Positions 25,132-37,433 are shown, counted from the stretch's first letter. The stretch is DNA of 64,000 nucleotides from Trichosphaerium sp. ATCC 40318 (GCA_038496445.1 JALMLS010000332.1:186001-250000); one strand, 5' to 3'. Notes: a model not told the origin generated them from the letters alone. Numbers and translations are program-made.

Positions 25132-25892
25132 CGTTGTAGAGCATTAGTTTTAGTTAGGTATAGAAGCGATTTCGTGGTGCTTTAGAATAGTGTTTGTAAA
25201 AACAACATCTAATAAATATCAAAACATGACAACATTGTTAGCCAGTACAATAAACTTACTCTTTTTGTTGTACAAAAAGAAGCATGATTCATCTTCGTGA
25301 CTGTATTCTGTCAAGCGAATCAATATTTATCCACATCTCAACAGTAATATAGCTATACCATTATGGAGTAATTAACGTGAGCATAAAAGCAGAAGGTCAC
25401 GTGCGTGCTACAAATCGCGAGCGGCCGTTGAAAAAGTACGCGTTACGTTAAAATAAAATAGCAATATTTCAGGTCAAATCCTGACACCTCAAGGCAAAGA
25501 CAAGATATGGGCAAGGTCACGCAGCGGCAAACCCGTGACTTATGTGCAAGCCGTTTAACGGCCTCTGGAGAATAGTACAAGACTTAACTTGAACTGTACT
25601 TTACCCAATAATACAATACACCATCGTGAAGTAAACTCGTTTTATTTGTTTGTATCTTGACTTCTGGCATTTCAACCAAATAAGGTTTTACCAGCAACTT
25701 AGTTTGTAATCAAACGTGATTTTAGACGAACGAGCACAAGTATCTCCGGGAATATTATGAAGTATGTATGATGCCATACTCACAAGTCGGGTAAAAACGC
25801 AAAACTAGACTTACAGTGATTGGGACAGTTAGTGAGGACAGGAAAAGAAAAGTAGAAAACTGTTTTACAATTTATTTTATTTAATTTATATT
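25132..25892. other. Intergenic region
   Basis: About 760 bp. No protein-coding signal. A GC-richer patch with short hairpins occurs near 25466-25570 (separate entry). A GGTCACGTGC element lies at about 25397. Confidence 0.5.
25466..25570 (+). other. Hairpin-rich patch, possible structured RNA
   Basis: Inside AT-rich sequence, a GC-richer block contains GTCACG (25516-25521) pairing with CGTGAC (25534-25539) across a 12-nt loop, and GCCG (25550-25553) pairing with CGGC (25559-25562) across TTTAA. A further GTC/GAC pairing lies at 25473-25485. I do not recognise it as any known RNA class. The strand is arbitrary. Chance pairing is possible. Confidence 0.2.
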
Positions 25893-26882
25893 TTACAAAG
25901 AACAAGCCCATACTACTGCGTCTACATGTATTGCAAATTCCATAGAATCTAACCGTAATACCTCTGTTTTATCATTACTAGTCCATGTCCAATTTATATA
26001 AGGCTTTTGGTTTATAAATTTTCTTGTCTCTAACCAAACTTCTCTCCATCTTTTCTGCTCTTCTTTTAATGGTTTAAAACGCCATGTCCTACCTTTCTTA
26101 CGTGTATCAAGCATTTCAACCCACCTGAAATAAAAAAAATCCGTTAATCATAAACCGTCAACTAGTAAACAAGAAGCAGTCAAAGCACGAAGATAACTTC
26201 AAAACAAAAAAAAACGTGATAATTCTAAAAATGGGTAAAATCAGGTAATGAGTTTCTCCTTCAAAGTAGTTTTTTTGAGTCTACGAGCTATTACCTTGAT
26301 AAAGATCTGTATGTGCTGTATGAATTAACCGCACGTTTTGCCTTTTCCGAAGTGAAAATATTAAGACCGAGCATGAAAGCCCCGTGATCGCTATAAATGG
26401 GTAAGAAGTTGTAATAAGAACACAAAAGATTTCGAACGAAAGAAAAAAGATCTGATCGTACTATCGTACATTACGATATACCCATTACCAAAAGGGCATG
26501 GTGTTACGCCAATACAAAGGCTTATAACCATACATAGAGCATATAAAACGGGGCGAGTGTTACGACCAAATACCTTCTGAAATTCTTGCCTGTAAGTTAT
26601 TCGAAAGAGCTGAAAGGGGTCCTAAAATCAATGATTAGAGAAAGTCTCATGGTTTGGGTGTGAAGAGGTAGTTCTGTATCAACACATTTTTAAGTGAGCG
26701 ATAACATAAACCAGCAAAAAAAACTCTTTGTAGAGTTTTTAATTACGTACAAAGTCTTTTCGTGTCACGTTATTAAGAGATAGTTTTGGAGGATTTATAA
26801 CATCTTTAATTTCGTTAAAGCTTGGAAATATCATATCTTGTAGTTTTAGAACTGTGCAAAACTGCCCAACAGGGGCACTCAT
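25893..26882 (-). CDS. Hypothetical small membrane protein, 199 aa
   Basis: Found by joining four exons: 26751-26882, 26482-26621, 26295-26390 and 25893-26124. The joined length is exactly 200 codons including the stop, and all phases agree. The protein begins MSAPVGQFCTVLKLQDM, has an Arg-rich stretch (FRITYRQEFQKVFGR), one hydrophobic segment (VLYALCMVISLCIGVTPC), a second half rich in Trp/Lys/Arg (TWRFKPLKEEQKRWREVW) and ends WACSL. No family recognised. The size, single membrane segment and charged Trp-rich tail would fit a mitochondrial membrane or ribosome-associated subunit, but this is a guess. Confidence 0.6.
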
Positions 26883-28296
26883 TTTTGTCTTTAGGGTGAT
26901 GCGATGCGAGACGATTGAATTTTTTACACAAATAAAAAAAAGAGAACAAAAAAAAACAAAAAAAAATTCAAACATGTGCTTACGATCGAGCGTCTCTCGG
27001 TAGAGGGAGATGGGAAAGAAGTTCCTTTTGTAACGTGACGTCAACACTATATTCTCGAAAGATTTGGGCTCTTATTCAAACACCAAGACCCTAAAGAAAC
27101 GATGTAAAAAGGTAAGCCTAAAATATCTTCGAAACTACAAAACTGCTACAATTTTAATCTTGAAAAGGGAAAAAGTGTCACTATTTTGTTGTTAGTTGGT
27201 ATTTTCTTTTTTTGTGCTCGTTTAAACGCATGTACGAAAAAAATCACGTTTTAAACTTTTGGATATCGACATTAGCAAAAAAGTATGTCGACAACTTAAT
27301 GATTAAACGAACCTTGAGAATCCCTTTTTGATACCAAAAAATTTTATGTTCACTACTGACTTTTCTTTAGAACCTCGCCTCACGCCTTATCAGAATCGCT
27401 CTGCGCGAATGAAGTAGTTTTTTAGTGTGACCAAGGTAATAAAAAAGACATTTAGATACAGAAATTTAGAGGTAGCTCTCCGTAGCTATTTCTCTAATGA
27501 ACAATGTTTTCTGTTTTGATGACGCCAACTCTGAACTAGCGCACAAGTTAGTTTTAAATAATCTACTTGTCAGGCTTACTTCGTGTATATCACGTGCACC
27601 AAGGAATCTACTCATCACGTATAAATACCGGTAATACGTGCTATACGAACAAGTGGTTTAGGACGCATAAACAACTGAGGGTTTAGATTGAGCAAGCTTT
27701 GGGTGTAATTTCATGGGAGGTTAAGATTTTCGACTGAGCACGACTTTTCCTACCCTTATTTCATGCAAAACCCAATGTAGTACTGAGACGTTGGAACAAG
27801 TATGTGCACGCCACGGTATATCACCACAACCACGAACTATGTGATGACATGGGTTTGAGCCAGAAATCTCCGAAATTGTTCTGTAACCATATGGTAAACT
27901 GAGCATTAAGGGGCGCTCTATTTTATCAATCTTATATGATACCATTGGCAGCGGAACACTATGTGCTGAATAGAATGAGTTTGACACTTGCTATTCTGTT
28001 TACAGTAATTTGATATCGGAATAGCCACTGTGATCAGTGAACTTAAGCTCACCGGCTCAAAACATGTTATTTGTTGATGACATTGTTTGAGAAAGTACTT
28101 CTTAGCTTATGAGTAAAACCTTTGCTTGGTAGGACCCTAATTTATTTAGATGCTGATGGGCCTGAGGTGAAAAATAATTGTCTCATACCGATGGATAGGG
28201 AAAAGAGTGAAAATAGGGGAAAGTGTAGGTTATTTCTTAGTTGGCATAAATTTTTTTTATTTACAATTTTTTTTTGGTCTCTGAGAGGAAAGTTCA
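26883..28296. other. Intergenic region
   Basis: About 1.4 kb. An 88-codon minus-strand stretch (27721-27987) has no recognisable motif and no splice continuation, so it is not called. CACGTG elements near 27590. Otherwise nothing supportable. Confidence 0.45.
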
Positions 28297-30244
28297 TTAG
28301 AATGATGCCTTTGCAACATTTGTATATCCTAATCCACGACAAGAGAGTAGAATGGTATGTCCAGTATCACTCTTAATATCAAACTCAACACCAAAAAACT
28401 GTTTCAAGTGTCGCAAAAATTCTATCCTAAGGCAGGTGTGAGAAACAACATCCACATACTCGTTAAGTGAGGTTTGAAAAAAATATATTATAAGCTCAGT
28501 GGGATTTTATAATCATAAAGTCATTGGAAACCTGTGTTATTCGATCATCGTTTGTGAACAAAGTGTTCAAAAAAAGTTCAAAAAGAAATTAAAAATCTAA
28601 AAAAATCAAAGCTCCTTGATTGCTTACGTATACTCAGACAAGCGCCCCATGCGAATCTCTGAAACATCCTCTGAACCAAGGGCCATAAATAGGAGCATTA
28701 AACTCTGATTAAAACTATCAATACATCCTCCCTACAAAGAAAATGAGAAAAAACAGCAATTGTTGTTTCAAAAAAAGATAAACTCACGGCTAGTATATTT
28801 TGCAAAAGCTCATTTGCACAATCAGTAGCAATATCCTCAGGTGTCATTTGAGCACTCGCCATACGTTCTGATGAAATCAGACAACCGTTTTGACTCTCAG
28901 CAACCAATACAATACCTTAATCAACAAATCAGGAAACGGGTGCCGGTAAAAATGTACTGATTAAATAAATAACAATTTGTTCACCCATCATTAATACCGT
29001 TTTAAAAGCTAAACTATAAACAAACGATGTACTGTAATTACAAATACAGTAAAAAACAGGAATTTTCTACCTGTGTCTATCTAACAAAACAAAGATACTG
29101 TGGAGAAAAAAAATAAAGACCGTACCATAACCTGGTGAGTTACCAGCATCTTTACCAACATATCTATCATTATAAATGTATACATCTTGTATATACTTCA
29201 AAAGAAGACCTTTACAAACACGAGATAATCTGCTTACCTACTTGCAAAGTCAAGAACGATCGAACAACTGAATACGAAGATAGGAAAAATCAAAGCCATA
29301 ATAAACTTAGCGAATTACTTACCAACTGTGGTGATACACGTGTTGCAAAAGCAATACCCCTTACACGCCTTATTTTTCCTTCTTCAATGAGAGATATTGG
29401 TTTGAGTTCCCTTTTTGTAAGCAGTCAGCACAAACATGATTTCAAAAAAAAAATTAAACTTGGCATTGCATTGAATCCACAACTACGTACCTAACAACCG
29501 GGCAACGGAATGAAACTTCACCACCACCATTTGGTGGCGCACCACGCTTTGTTACTGCAAATGCTAGACCTTCTTCAACGCCAAAAAAATGAAGATTTGG
29601 CAATGTGACAGTTCTGAAGAGGTCAACCTAAAAAAAAGAAAAAATTTGGTTAGTTGTTATGCGTCAAGTTTGATGAATCTCAAAATAAACGTTTAAATTG
29701 GTGACGCACTGATATGTCGAGATTATTTGGATGATTTGTAACGCCTGTTAGAGTAACGACTAGTGGTTCTTTACAAAAAGGAGCAACAGCTACTAGAGCT
29801 TCTAGATAGTAACCAAGGGCGCGTGAACTGAGAGTTAAATTGGTTTTATGTCCATAAATAAGAAAATATACGCGTACTTTGGACAATTATGCGATACTTC
29901 GCCACCAACAAGAATACCAGGACGAAAGAACATTTTTGTACCTTATTGAGAAAAATTAGTTGAGAAAACGCAAAAAACCAGCTACCTGTGTCATTAATTT
30001 CCACACGCACGCCATTCATTATTCTTTCAAGCAATTGTATCAAACTAGCCTCATAATCTTATTTATGCGTCAATAAGGCTTGAAAGCGCATCGACTTACC
30101 CTTGAGACCAGGTTGACGCTCATTCGCACGAATTTCTGAAATAAAAAGGCTTCTGCCTGACAAACATGACAGAATTAGCCTCTGACGTAACCACGCAGCG
30201 CCATGAAACTTTACAATCTTGTCATTACCATCAGGTGTCGCCAT
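28297..30244 (-). CDS. RCL1: RNA 3'-phosphate cyclase-like protein RCL1
   Basis: Nucleolar component of the small-subunit processome, needed for 18S rRNA maturation in yeast. The start ATG at 30244 gives ATPDGNDKIVKFHGA then WLRQRLILSCLSGR. Later exons give RANERQPGL, IGRL-like ERIMNGVRVEINDTGT, FRPGILVGGEVSHNCP, YFLIYGHKTNLTL, RGAPPNGGGEVSF, KRVRGIAF-like RRVRGIAFATRVSP, SPGYGIVLVAES and a C-terminal CRGLGYTNVAKASF. RTC cyclases carry a catalytic His near the C-terminus in a segment matching TGHTILLSCRG; here one His remains in TGHT, but the overall pattern is that of the RCL1 branch, which lacks cyclase activity. About nine short introns. It is divergently transcribed from the protease-like gene 121 bp away. 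Confidence 0.85.
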
Positions 30245-30365
30245 TTTCTTTTCGTTGTGTTGACTTAGCCGTGAATGGCTTAGCATCGCTTTTACGTGAA
30301 TATCTGTACTACGGTTTAATTATTTCGCCTTTTGAACAAAATCATAACTTTAAATAAGCATAACC
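30245..30365. promoter_or_regulatory. Short divergent promoter region
   Basis: Only 121 bp separate the start codons of RCL1 (-) and the protease-like gene (+). Both promoters must overlap here or lie within transcribed sequence. No TATA box is clear; an AATTATTTCGCC and several TTTA tracts are present. Confidence 0.5.
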
Positions 30366-32222
30366 ATGAAGCTTGAACTCGTATTGGTACTCGCCCTCTT
30401 TGCCCTACAGGTGCAAGGTCAAGTAAGTAGTGCTATGGCGCAAAACACTGCCACAGACCTTACTGAGTTTTGGAATACTGCCACAAGGTACTTTATTGCC
30501 TCATGAAGTCACTAACCCTCACATACAAGGTTGAACGCTGTAGCGGACAACCAGATACGTGTTGAAGTCGCCAGCGCCGCAATTCAATCATTTAATGCAG
30601 CTACAACCCAAATTGTATGTCATTTGCCGCCAACGCACCAAAACACTTTTGAACGTCATATTTGTTAATGATTAATCATAATTAATACCGCACAGCCACA
30701 AGACGCCTTCAATCCACCAGTGGGTACAACAGATGTTGACGAAAACAACTACGGAGCGTATCCTTACAGGTACAAACATAGCTGTGTTTCTCAAAAAATT
30801 TTGAAAAACGCTAAAACCGTACAGCGCAATCGGAAAAGTACACTACACGAACGGCGGTACGTCTACACACAGTTTAAAAACTAGGACATTTTAAAATAGC
30901 GGAACGCTAATTTCTCCTCAAAGGATCAAACTTTACCTGTTCTGGCGCTATTGTCGGCACTAACCTTGTAATGACTGCTGGCCACTGTGTCTCTGCAGGA
31001 GACGGAACCTGGTAAGAATTAGGCTTCTAAACAATCAAAAGTTTACATCGGTTTTTCTTTTTGGTTTTTTTTTGGACTTGTTAGTTATGTCAACTCACAA
31101 CTATTATAAAGGCACCGCGATTGGATATTCTCACCACAATACTCTGAAGGTAGGTTATAGGTTTAAACCAATCGTGTTGATTGACTCCTTGTAAGGTGTT
31201 GGTGAAATATGGGAAGCTGAGCAATTTTTTACTTTTTCTGCTTGGTACGTACACCAAGACCTTAATTTCATCGCTTGTATGTCTAATTTGTGCTCTAGGT
31301 TGAACGATGCAAACTATGCTAAGGACGTAGCTTTCGTTCAAATCAGGGTAGACTCACTATTTTTTAAGTTTCGCGTGTTGACACGTTGTAGCCGATTGAT
31401 GGTGTTTACATTGGTTCAAAATACACTCCTCTTAAAGTTGAGATAAATCCTAACGTATCTGATACTAGCCGTAAGTTATACCTATATTTATCTATCACTC
31501 ACTTACACGTGCGTTCTAGGTCCTTTCTTTGCTTCTCTTGGGTAAACAAAATTCTAAAGTACGCGAATTCCTAATACTGTTAGATACTCTGGTAATACTC
31601 TTTCACAAACTTTCAACTTTACTGGTGCTCAACATGCTGCCAATTCCGCTATGGGATTAGCATCCAGCCAGGCTGAAGGTTCTGCGGGTACGAAAACGGT
31701 TAACTTTAAAAAGAAACTGACTTGTAATTTAAGGATCACCTTGGTTATATAAAGTATCAATTGGTAGTGAGTCTGCAGCACATAACTTCGTATCAGGTAC
31801 GCAATATAAAGCCTATTCGGCATTTTTACTTTGAAGCATGTTCTCACCTTTATGGTTTAGGACTAACGAGCTACATTGCAACTGATCAATCCGGAACAAG
31901 GTGCCATTTTTCTTGTTCTTTCTGTTGTACTCAAACTATTTACTAGTTTCGGTTATGTGTTCTCTCCTTTACTTGATGACAGCGTACAAGGCATGCTCGT
32001 TGAAGCGTTAGGAGGTAACCTTTTTTTATTAGTAAGATTCGTTGTTTGCCTTACTTTTCTTTAGACTTTTTTATTACTCCACCTGCCGATGAACCTTTCG
32101 TTGAATCAAAAGTATTTCTTATTATTATTATACTTGTTGGTGGCGTAATTCTAGCTTCTTTGGTGTGTGCTGTCCTAGTATGCATTTGTAAACCAAAAGA
32201 AGACGTACTAAGAGAATGGTGA
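30366..32222 (+). CDS. Membrane-anchored trypsin/V8-like protease homologue, Ser site altered
   Basis: Signal peptide from ATG at 30366 (LELVLVLALFALQVQG), a pro-region, then a chymotrypsin-fold domain. NFTCSGAIVG precedes the His box VMTAGHC; the Asp is in AKDVAFVQI. The serine-loop motif, formed across the intron at about 31688-31732, reads GSAGSPW where active relatives have GxSGxP. The codon at the catalytic serine position is GCG (Ala). A C-terminal transmembrane helix (VFLIIIIILVGGVILASLV) and short cytosolic tail with a Cys-Lys-Pro turn follow, ending EW and TGA. Many short introns. So it is a type I membrane protein, either a pseudoprotease or one with a shifted serine. The splice join at the motif is the only one that keeps the frame and gives GSP. 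Confidence 0.8.
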
Positions 32223-32533
32223 TTTAAGAAAAAAATTCCAAAATAGGTGTTAATAAAACAAATAATAGACTTAAATTATTGTGCCGTAGAGCAAGTGCTC
32301 CAAATGTTGTTGGTGTCTCGCCCTAAAAACATATGAGCTATTTATTTTACTTGAGACTGAACAACCAGGTGCCAAATGGTCATGTGGGCGTCCAATTTGA
32401 CAAATCCTTTTCTGAATAATTGACTTTGCTTGACAACAAGTACTCTTTCCATTTGTCTTTGTTGAACAAATTAACCGTTACTAACACGTAATTGAACTGT
32501 AAGGTACCAAATTGGGTTCAAACAATAGCTACA
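32223..32533. other. Intergenic region
   Basis: About 310 bp. Contains the AATAAA-like 3' signal of the protease-like gene (around 32256) and the upstream region of the next gene. Nothing else seen. Confidence 0.5.
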
Positions 32534-34357
32534 ATGCGCAGAACAACAATGTCATCAGCGAGGCGCGTTCCTATCAATAAGAAAAAACAGCCTAGATCAA
32601 CGTCTATTCCAATGAGAAGTGGTACCTACATATCTCCCGCGAAAATTTTAAATATTTGTAAAGGCAGACAAATAAAAAAACCACAAGTAAGAAAACAACC
32701 TACTACCACAAGAGGTATCCCTACCTACGCCAGAGAAATGCAGTCAGAGATTTCTGATTTAAAAAATCAAGTAAACACTCTCGTCGAGGTAAAACCCGCT
32801 AAAACAAGTGCATATTTAATTATCTCACACGCGTCAGTTGCTAGGTAAAGCGGTTGAACGTATAGAATCTCTAGAAAAGAACAAATACTCAAAGCCAGTA
32901 CAAGCTACGCGCGTAGAGGAACCAAAACAAGTACCAAAACCAAAACCAACGCAGCCAGTAGCAAAACAAACAAAACAACCAACGGCAACAAAACCGACAA
33001 AAACGGTCGTTACAAAACGACTTATCAAGCCTTTTAAACCAACAACAACCGCATTATTAAACAAGAAACCAATCCCACAACCAACAACAATAAAACCAGT
33101 AGAATCGTCGCTACCTAAACCGAAACCACAAGCAACACCTCATAGTCGCCCAAGAAAGAGTACAATATCACCTAGGACACCTGAGCTAGGTAAGAATAAA
33201 AATAAAAGGAAAAACTTTGCAAATAGATTCACCTTAAAACTAACTTTATTAAAGCTGACTTCGGTATCACTGCCCAGACGCTAGAACGTATTGGCAGCTT
33301 TAATATATCACCAAGTAAAATGATGCAAGTGCCAAAGCCAGCAATGCGTACAGATAACCAACAACAAATTGAAAACAAACCTGCAACTATACAACGTAAT
33401 GAAACAGTACCCGTTGCACGTCAACCAGCACATACTCGTTCCCCTATTAAAATGCATACTGCCGCTGTAATTCCTCAACAACACCAAGCACCAGCCCATG
33501 CTGTACAGCAACAACCAAGACAACAATCAAGGCAGCAACCTAGACAACAACAAAGGCAACAACCTGCTCCAGTACGTCCTCTCTACTCAATCTTTTTGTC
33601 TAGTCGTTGCCATTGTTATTAACTTTTTGTTTCTGTTTAGCAACCTCCACAACCTTCATATAACTATTATGAAAACGCTAGACCTCTCGAAGATATAACC
33701 ATCCCAAACATTAATACAGCACTAAAACTGGAATTAGAAGAAGCCTCAGAAAATGATGCATTCACGCCTGTTTCTACGCCTAAAAGCAACTCTCATCCTG
33801 GACCACATATCCAACAAACTGAACCAGAACGATTGCCTCTCAGAGAACGGTCTATTAACCTCCCAGCGACGAAAATATCGTTACCAGTACCAAGCATGAG
33901 AAAAGAAGAACCAATGCAAGACAAGTCATCTTCTTTTATCCAACCAGTCGATTTGGAAGAATACAACTCGACAATGGCGTCTTGGCGCACTTCTGTATCC
34001 TTTGAGGTAATTAAACTTGGTGTTAAGACATCCCACCATAAAAACCACCACTCCAACATGCTTAACCCTCTATAGGAATTGAACTCTCTGGTGGAGCGTA
34101 TAAATGATTTTATGATCAAAAAAGATTACAATTATATCACTGAAGACGATATGATTGATGAAATAGATGCAGGCACGTGATATTTTTAAATGTATTAGTG
34201 TCATCACGTGTTTGATAGTTTTTTTAACGGTTGTTTTTTTGCTCACATCCTTTTTTCCTTAGGCTCTGTTACAAAGGCTGTACTTCTTATATTAGTTAAA
34301 TTGAAGCGTTGTAAACGTGCTAAACATCAAGGCATGACAATCTTTGAGTTCTTTTAA
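32534..34357 (+). CDS. Low-complexity Lys/Pro/Gln-rich protein with coiled coil
   Basis: ATG at 32534. The basic N-terminus (MRRTTMSSARR) is followed by a predicted coiled coil (EMQSEISDLKNQVNTLVE, continuing LLGKAVERIESLEKN after an intron). A long Lys/Pro/Thr-rich region follows (KPKPTQPVAKQTKQ), then a Gln/Arg/Pro tract (QQPRQQSRQQPRQQQR), then a more acidic part with EELNSLVERINDFM and ITEDDMIDEIDAG. It ends in TIFEFF and TAA. At least five introns. No enzymatic domain. The layout (coiled coil plus disordered basic and Q-rich arms) is that of a scaffold or cytoskeletal/RNA-granule protein, but no family is recognised. It is 81 bp upstream of the ABI gene on the same strand. Confidence 0.65.
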
Positions 34358-34438
34358 CACGAGAAGGACTTTTATTGAAGAGAATCTTGCAGATTTTTTT
34401 ATTGCGCTTCTTTTTCATTCACACAAAAAACACAACAA

Positions 34439-35939
34439 ATGGCAACACGATCTACAGGCAGCTCAAAACCTGCTCGTAGCAAAAGCAAGAAGCGCAAGTC
34501 AAAGCATCCTTCAAATGGTATTTTTTGCCCTCCTTTTGTAAATAATTGTACAAAAACTACTAAAAAAACACTATACACGCTTTAAATTATAATATCGGAG
34601 GTTTACAGACGAACTGTCATTAATGCCCGAATTTGATTTTTCTAAATCCTAATTTCTAAGTCCCAAGCGTTCTTTTTTACTTTGTAATATTGCCATTAGA
34701 GTGGCATAGCTTATAGAACAGCTAGAGCAACAGATTTGCCTCCCGCGAGCATGTCTGACTCGATGAACACAGTAACGCAGCAATTGCCTCAAGCACTTGC
34801 TGAATTGCGTAAAACTCACCAAACGATGACTCAAATTGCAACACATTGCAGAGATGGTCGTAAAAAGGACGACTATGACGCGATCTACAAAAAGACGCAG
34901 GATTATACTAAAGATACCCTCATGAATGTGGCATACCACGTTCACACTGTGGGAACTCATTTGAACAATTTCTTGCAACTACAAGCAAGAGAACTAGAAA
35001 AATTAGAATTGGAGATGCAAACGTTTTCAGACGTACGTAAACAGTGTTATGTAGTGTTTACTGCAATTATTACAAATAACAGTGTTTTTTAACGATTTTT
35101 TTTGTAGCACCTTCGCGCTTTGCATGACTACTCTGGCGCAAAGGGATTTGAGCAAGTAGAGTACGTAAGAGGTTATGTTGAGGGTAGGAAGGTCATCCAA
35201 CTCGACGATCAACAAATGCCTGAGTCTTCTAAGCCAGGACAACCATTTATACGCCAACGCGTTTCATTACAGGCAAGATAACGTTGATCTTTTTTTTTGT
35301 TATTGTTAGCGCCGCTGCAGTGTACCTAGCGTTGTCGTAGGCGCGTGGGAACAATATATCATTTTTACAACTCATTTATACGTCAAAACTACAAGTATTC
35401 ACACTGACCTAGAATCTTGATACAATGAACTTGCATTACGCTTGGGACCCTGCTAAAGTAGCTCTTGCACCAATTCCATCAGGAACAAAGATACCAAGTA
35501 AGAGAGAACGTCGTAAGACTCATAAATCCAGCACTGGAAGCAGAGTACGATCATTTTTATTACTCGTATTTTATAGCATATAAAAAAAATTAACTTATGC
35601 ATTTAGACGCCAAGGAGAAAGTCAATATCTCAAAGCCAACGTACGTTGGGCTGCATAATACCATTTATTAAACATTTTACTTATACATATTTTTTAATAG
35701 CGCCTCCTCCAACAAGTTCAGCACCTGCTCCGCCACCAATTGCCACAAATAATCTACCACCTCCACCTGATGTGGATGTTTTACCACCGCCTCCAATGGA
35801 AGTAGCACCTCCACCTCCTATGGGTATGGCGCCTCCACCTCCTCCTGTTGGTGGAGACCTACCACCTCCTCCAGATAGTGATGCACCGCCTCCGCCTCCA
35901 CCTGTTGGTAGTGCACCTCCACCTCCACCTCCGTTGTAA
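34439..35939 (+). CDS. SCAR/WAVE complex subunit ABI (Abl interactor family)
   Basis: Part of the five-subunit SCAR/WAVE complex that activates Arp2/3 at the leading edge. The basic first exon (SKPARSKSKKRKSK) is followed after a long intron by the ABI helical region: LPQALAELRKTHQTM, IATHC, KKTQDYTKDTLMNVAYHVHTV, LNNFLQLQARELEKLE. After two introns comes a short conserved strand (LHYAWDPAKVALAP), then KRERRKTHK and a C-terminal polyproline arm (PPPPPVGG, PPPPPPVG repeats) ending PPPPPPL and TAA. No SH3 domain, as in the Dictyostelium and plant proteins. One intron, starting at about 35275, appears to be of GC-AG type (CAG then GCAAGATAAC). Supports an amoeboid, actin-driven cell. Confidence 0.8.
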
Positions 35940-36206
35940 ATTAAGTTACTATTGTTATTGGGATACAGAGATACAAGTCCTGTTTAAAAAAACCCACTTT
36001 GGCTACATAGGAGTGAGAATAAATCATTTAGCTCCAATTTATGACATGTTTCACTTGTAGTGAAATTACCTTGGGTTGACAAGGGTATTAGAAAAAACCT
36101 TGACACACGTGAAAGAAGAATGCGAAGCGAGCCAAATTGGGGAATTTAAGTGAAAACACTCACTGAACGAGCGGTTATTTTTTGAAGTATTTTGTTACTG
36201 TACGCA

Positions 36207-37433
36207 ATGGAACCAAATACCTTCACTCCTTTCTGTAAAGTACCGAAAACAACATCGAACTGGCTTACAACTCCACCAAAAGCTGCAAAGTGGATAGGTG
36301 AGTGCGTCACAGTCTGTAGTTGCTAAATAGAGCGTAGTAACCGAGAAAATTCATGGTGCTAATTTCTGCTTTATATCGGACGGTTCTATCATCACTTGCG
36401 CTAAAAGGACTGGATTGCTTGAACCTGGCGATAATTTCTTTGGCTATAAGGTATTTCCTTTACTTGATGACGCGTTAACATTCGCAGAGCGTTTTAAAGT
36501 CCCTTGAGACTAAAATAGGAGAATTACACGTTGTTGTGGCTAAAAAATACAACGCAACTCGTTTATTCGTTTACGGTACAGTGAAAACGCTTTAAAACGA
36601 CTGATTATAGCGTAGGAGAGTTGTTTGGTGGAGAATACCCTCATCCAAATGTGACACCTGACACTTCTGTGGAGGCCGTTCAAACTGGCATTTATTACTC
36701 TCCTAACATCGAATTTTGTGCTTTTGATATTGCAATTGAAGGCTCTGATGGTATTCACAAGTACCTTGATTTTGAGGTTTCTCTTGCTCTTTTTAAACAA
36801 GTTGGTATTCTCTACTCTGTACCACTATTCACTGGAACATATGAAGCAACTCTTAACTACAATATCAAATTCGAGTCTACAATTCCGAAACTATTGGATT
36901 TACCGCCTCTACCTTCGGGTAATTTGGCAGAAGGTGTTGTTATAAAACCAGCAAAGGAGGTTATAGTAAAAACAAAACGTGGCACAACAAGGGCAATAGT
37001 AAAAAGGAAAATTGATGAGTTTTCTGAAAAAAAATATAGTCAAGCTAAAAAGCCTTCATCGTCAATTGATGGACATGTCAAAATGTCTTGTTGTGATTTA
37101 CTAAAATTAGAAATATCATATTATATTACAGATGCGAGAGTACAGACTGCTATTTCAAAACTAGGTAAGTGTATTTATGATCAGGCTAGGAAGTAACAAA
37201 AGTTTTGATTTTTTTTTCTTCAAGGTAGGATTAAACGTGGAGATAGATCAAAGGTTAGGCAAGTTCTATTTCCTTATTATGTTGGTGATGTATTGGATTC
37301 ATTAAGAGAAGATAATGAGGGTGAGTGGGATAATCTAACATTAAAGGATAAGAGTGACTTAAAGGAAGAAACAGAAAAGCTTACAAAAGAGTTTTTAACT
37401 TCACATTTCAATAACTTATGGTCTCGAAAGTAG
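36207..37433 (+). CDS. RNA ligase, T4 Rnl2 / REL type
   Basis: Seals 3'-OH/5'-P RNA nicks by a lysyl-AMP intermediate. ATG at 36207. Removing the first intron (36299 to about 36340) gives WIVTEKIHGANFCF, holding the nucleotidyltransferase motif I KxHG with the adenylated Lys. Further motifs: FVYGELFGG (motif III-like after an intron), IEFCAFDIAI (motif IIIa), LAEGVVIKP (motif IV), and IVKRKI (motif V). The C-terminal part is helical and charged and ends LWSRK and TAG. All catalytic motifs look intact. Rnl2-like ligases occur in phages, kinetoplastid mitochondria, some protists and large DNA viruses. Role here unknown: RNA repair is most likely. It has spliceosomal introns, so it is a settled nuclear gene. 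Confidence 0.85.

Noticed and set aside
25440-25570. Group I intron or SRP RNA identity for the hairpin patch
   Set aside because: Short words such as AATCCTGA and CAAGATAT recall group I elements, but spacing and pairing do not fit; SRP helix 8 signature is absent.
27721-27987. 88-codon minus-strand frame
   Set aside because: No motif, no splice-compatible neighbours and no similarity I recognise; likely chance.
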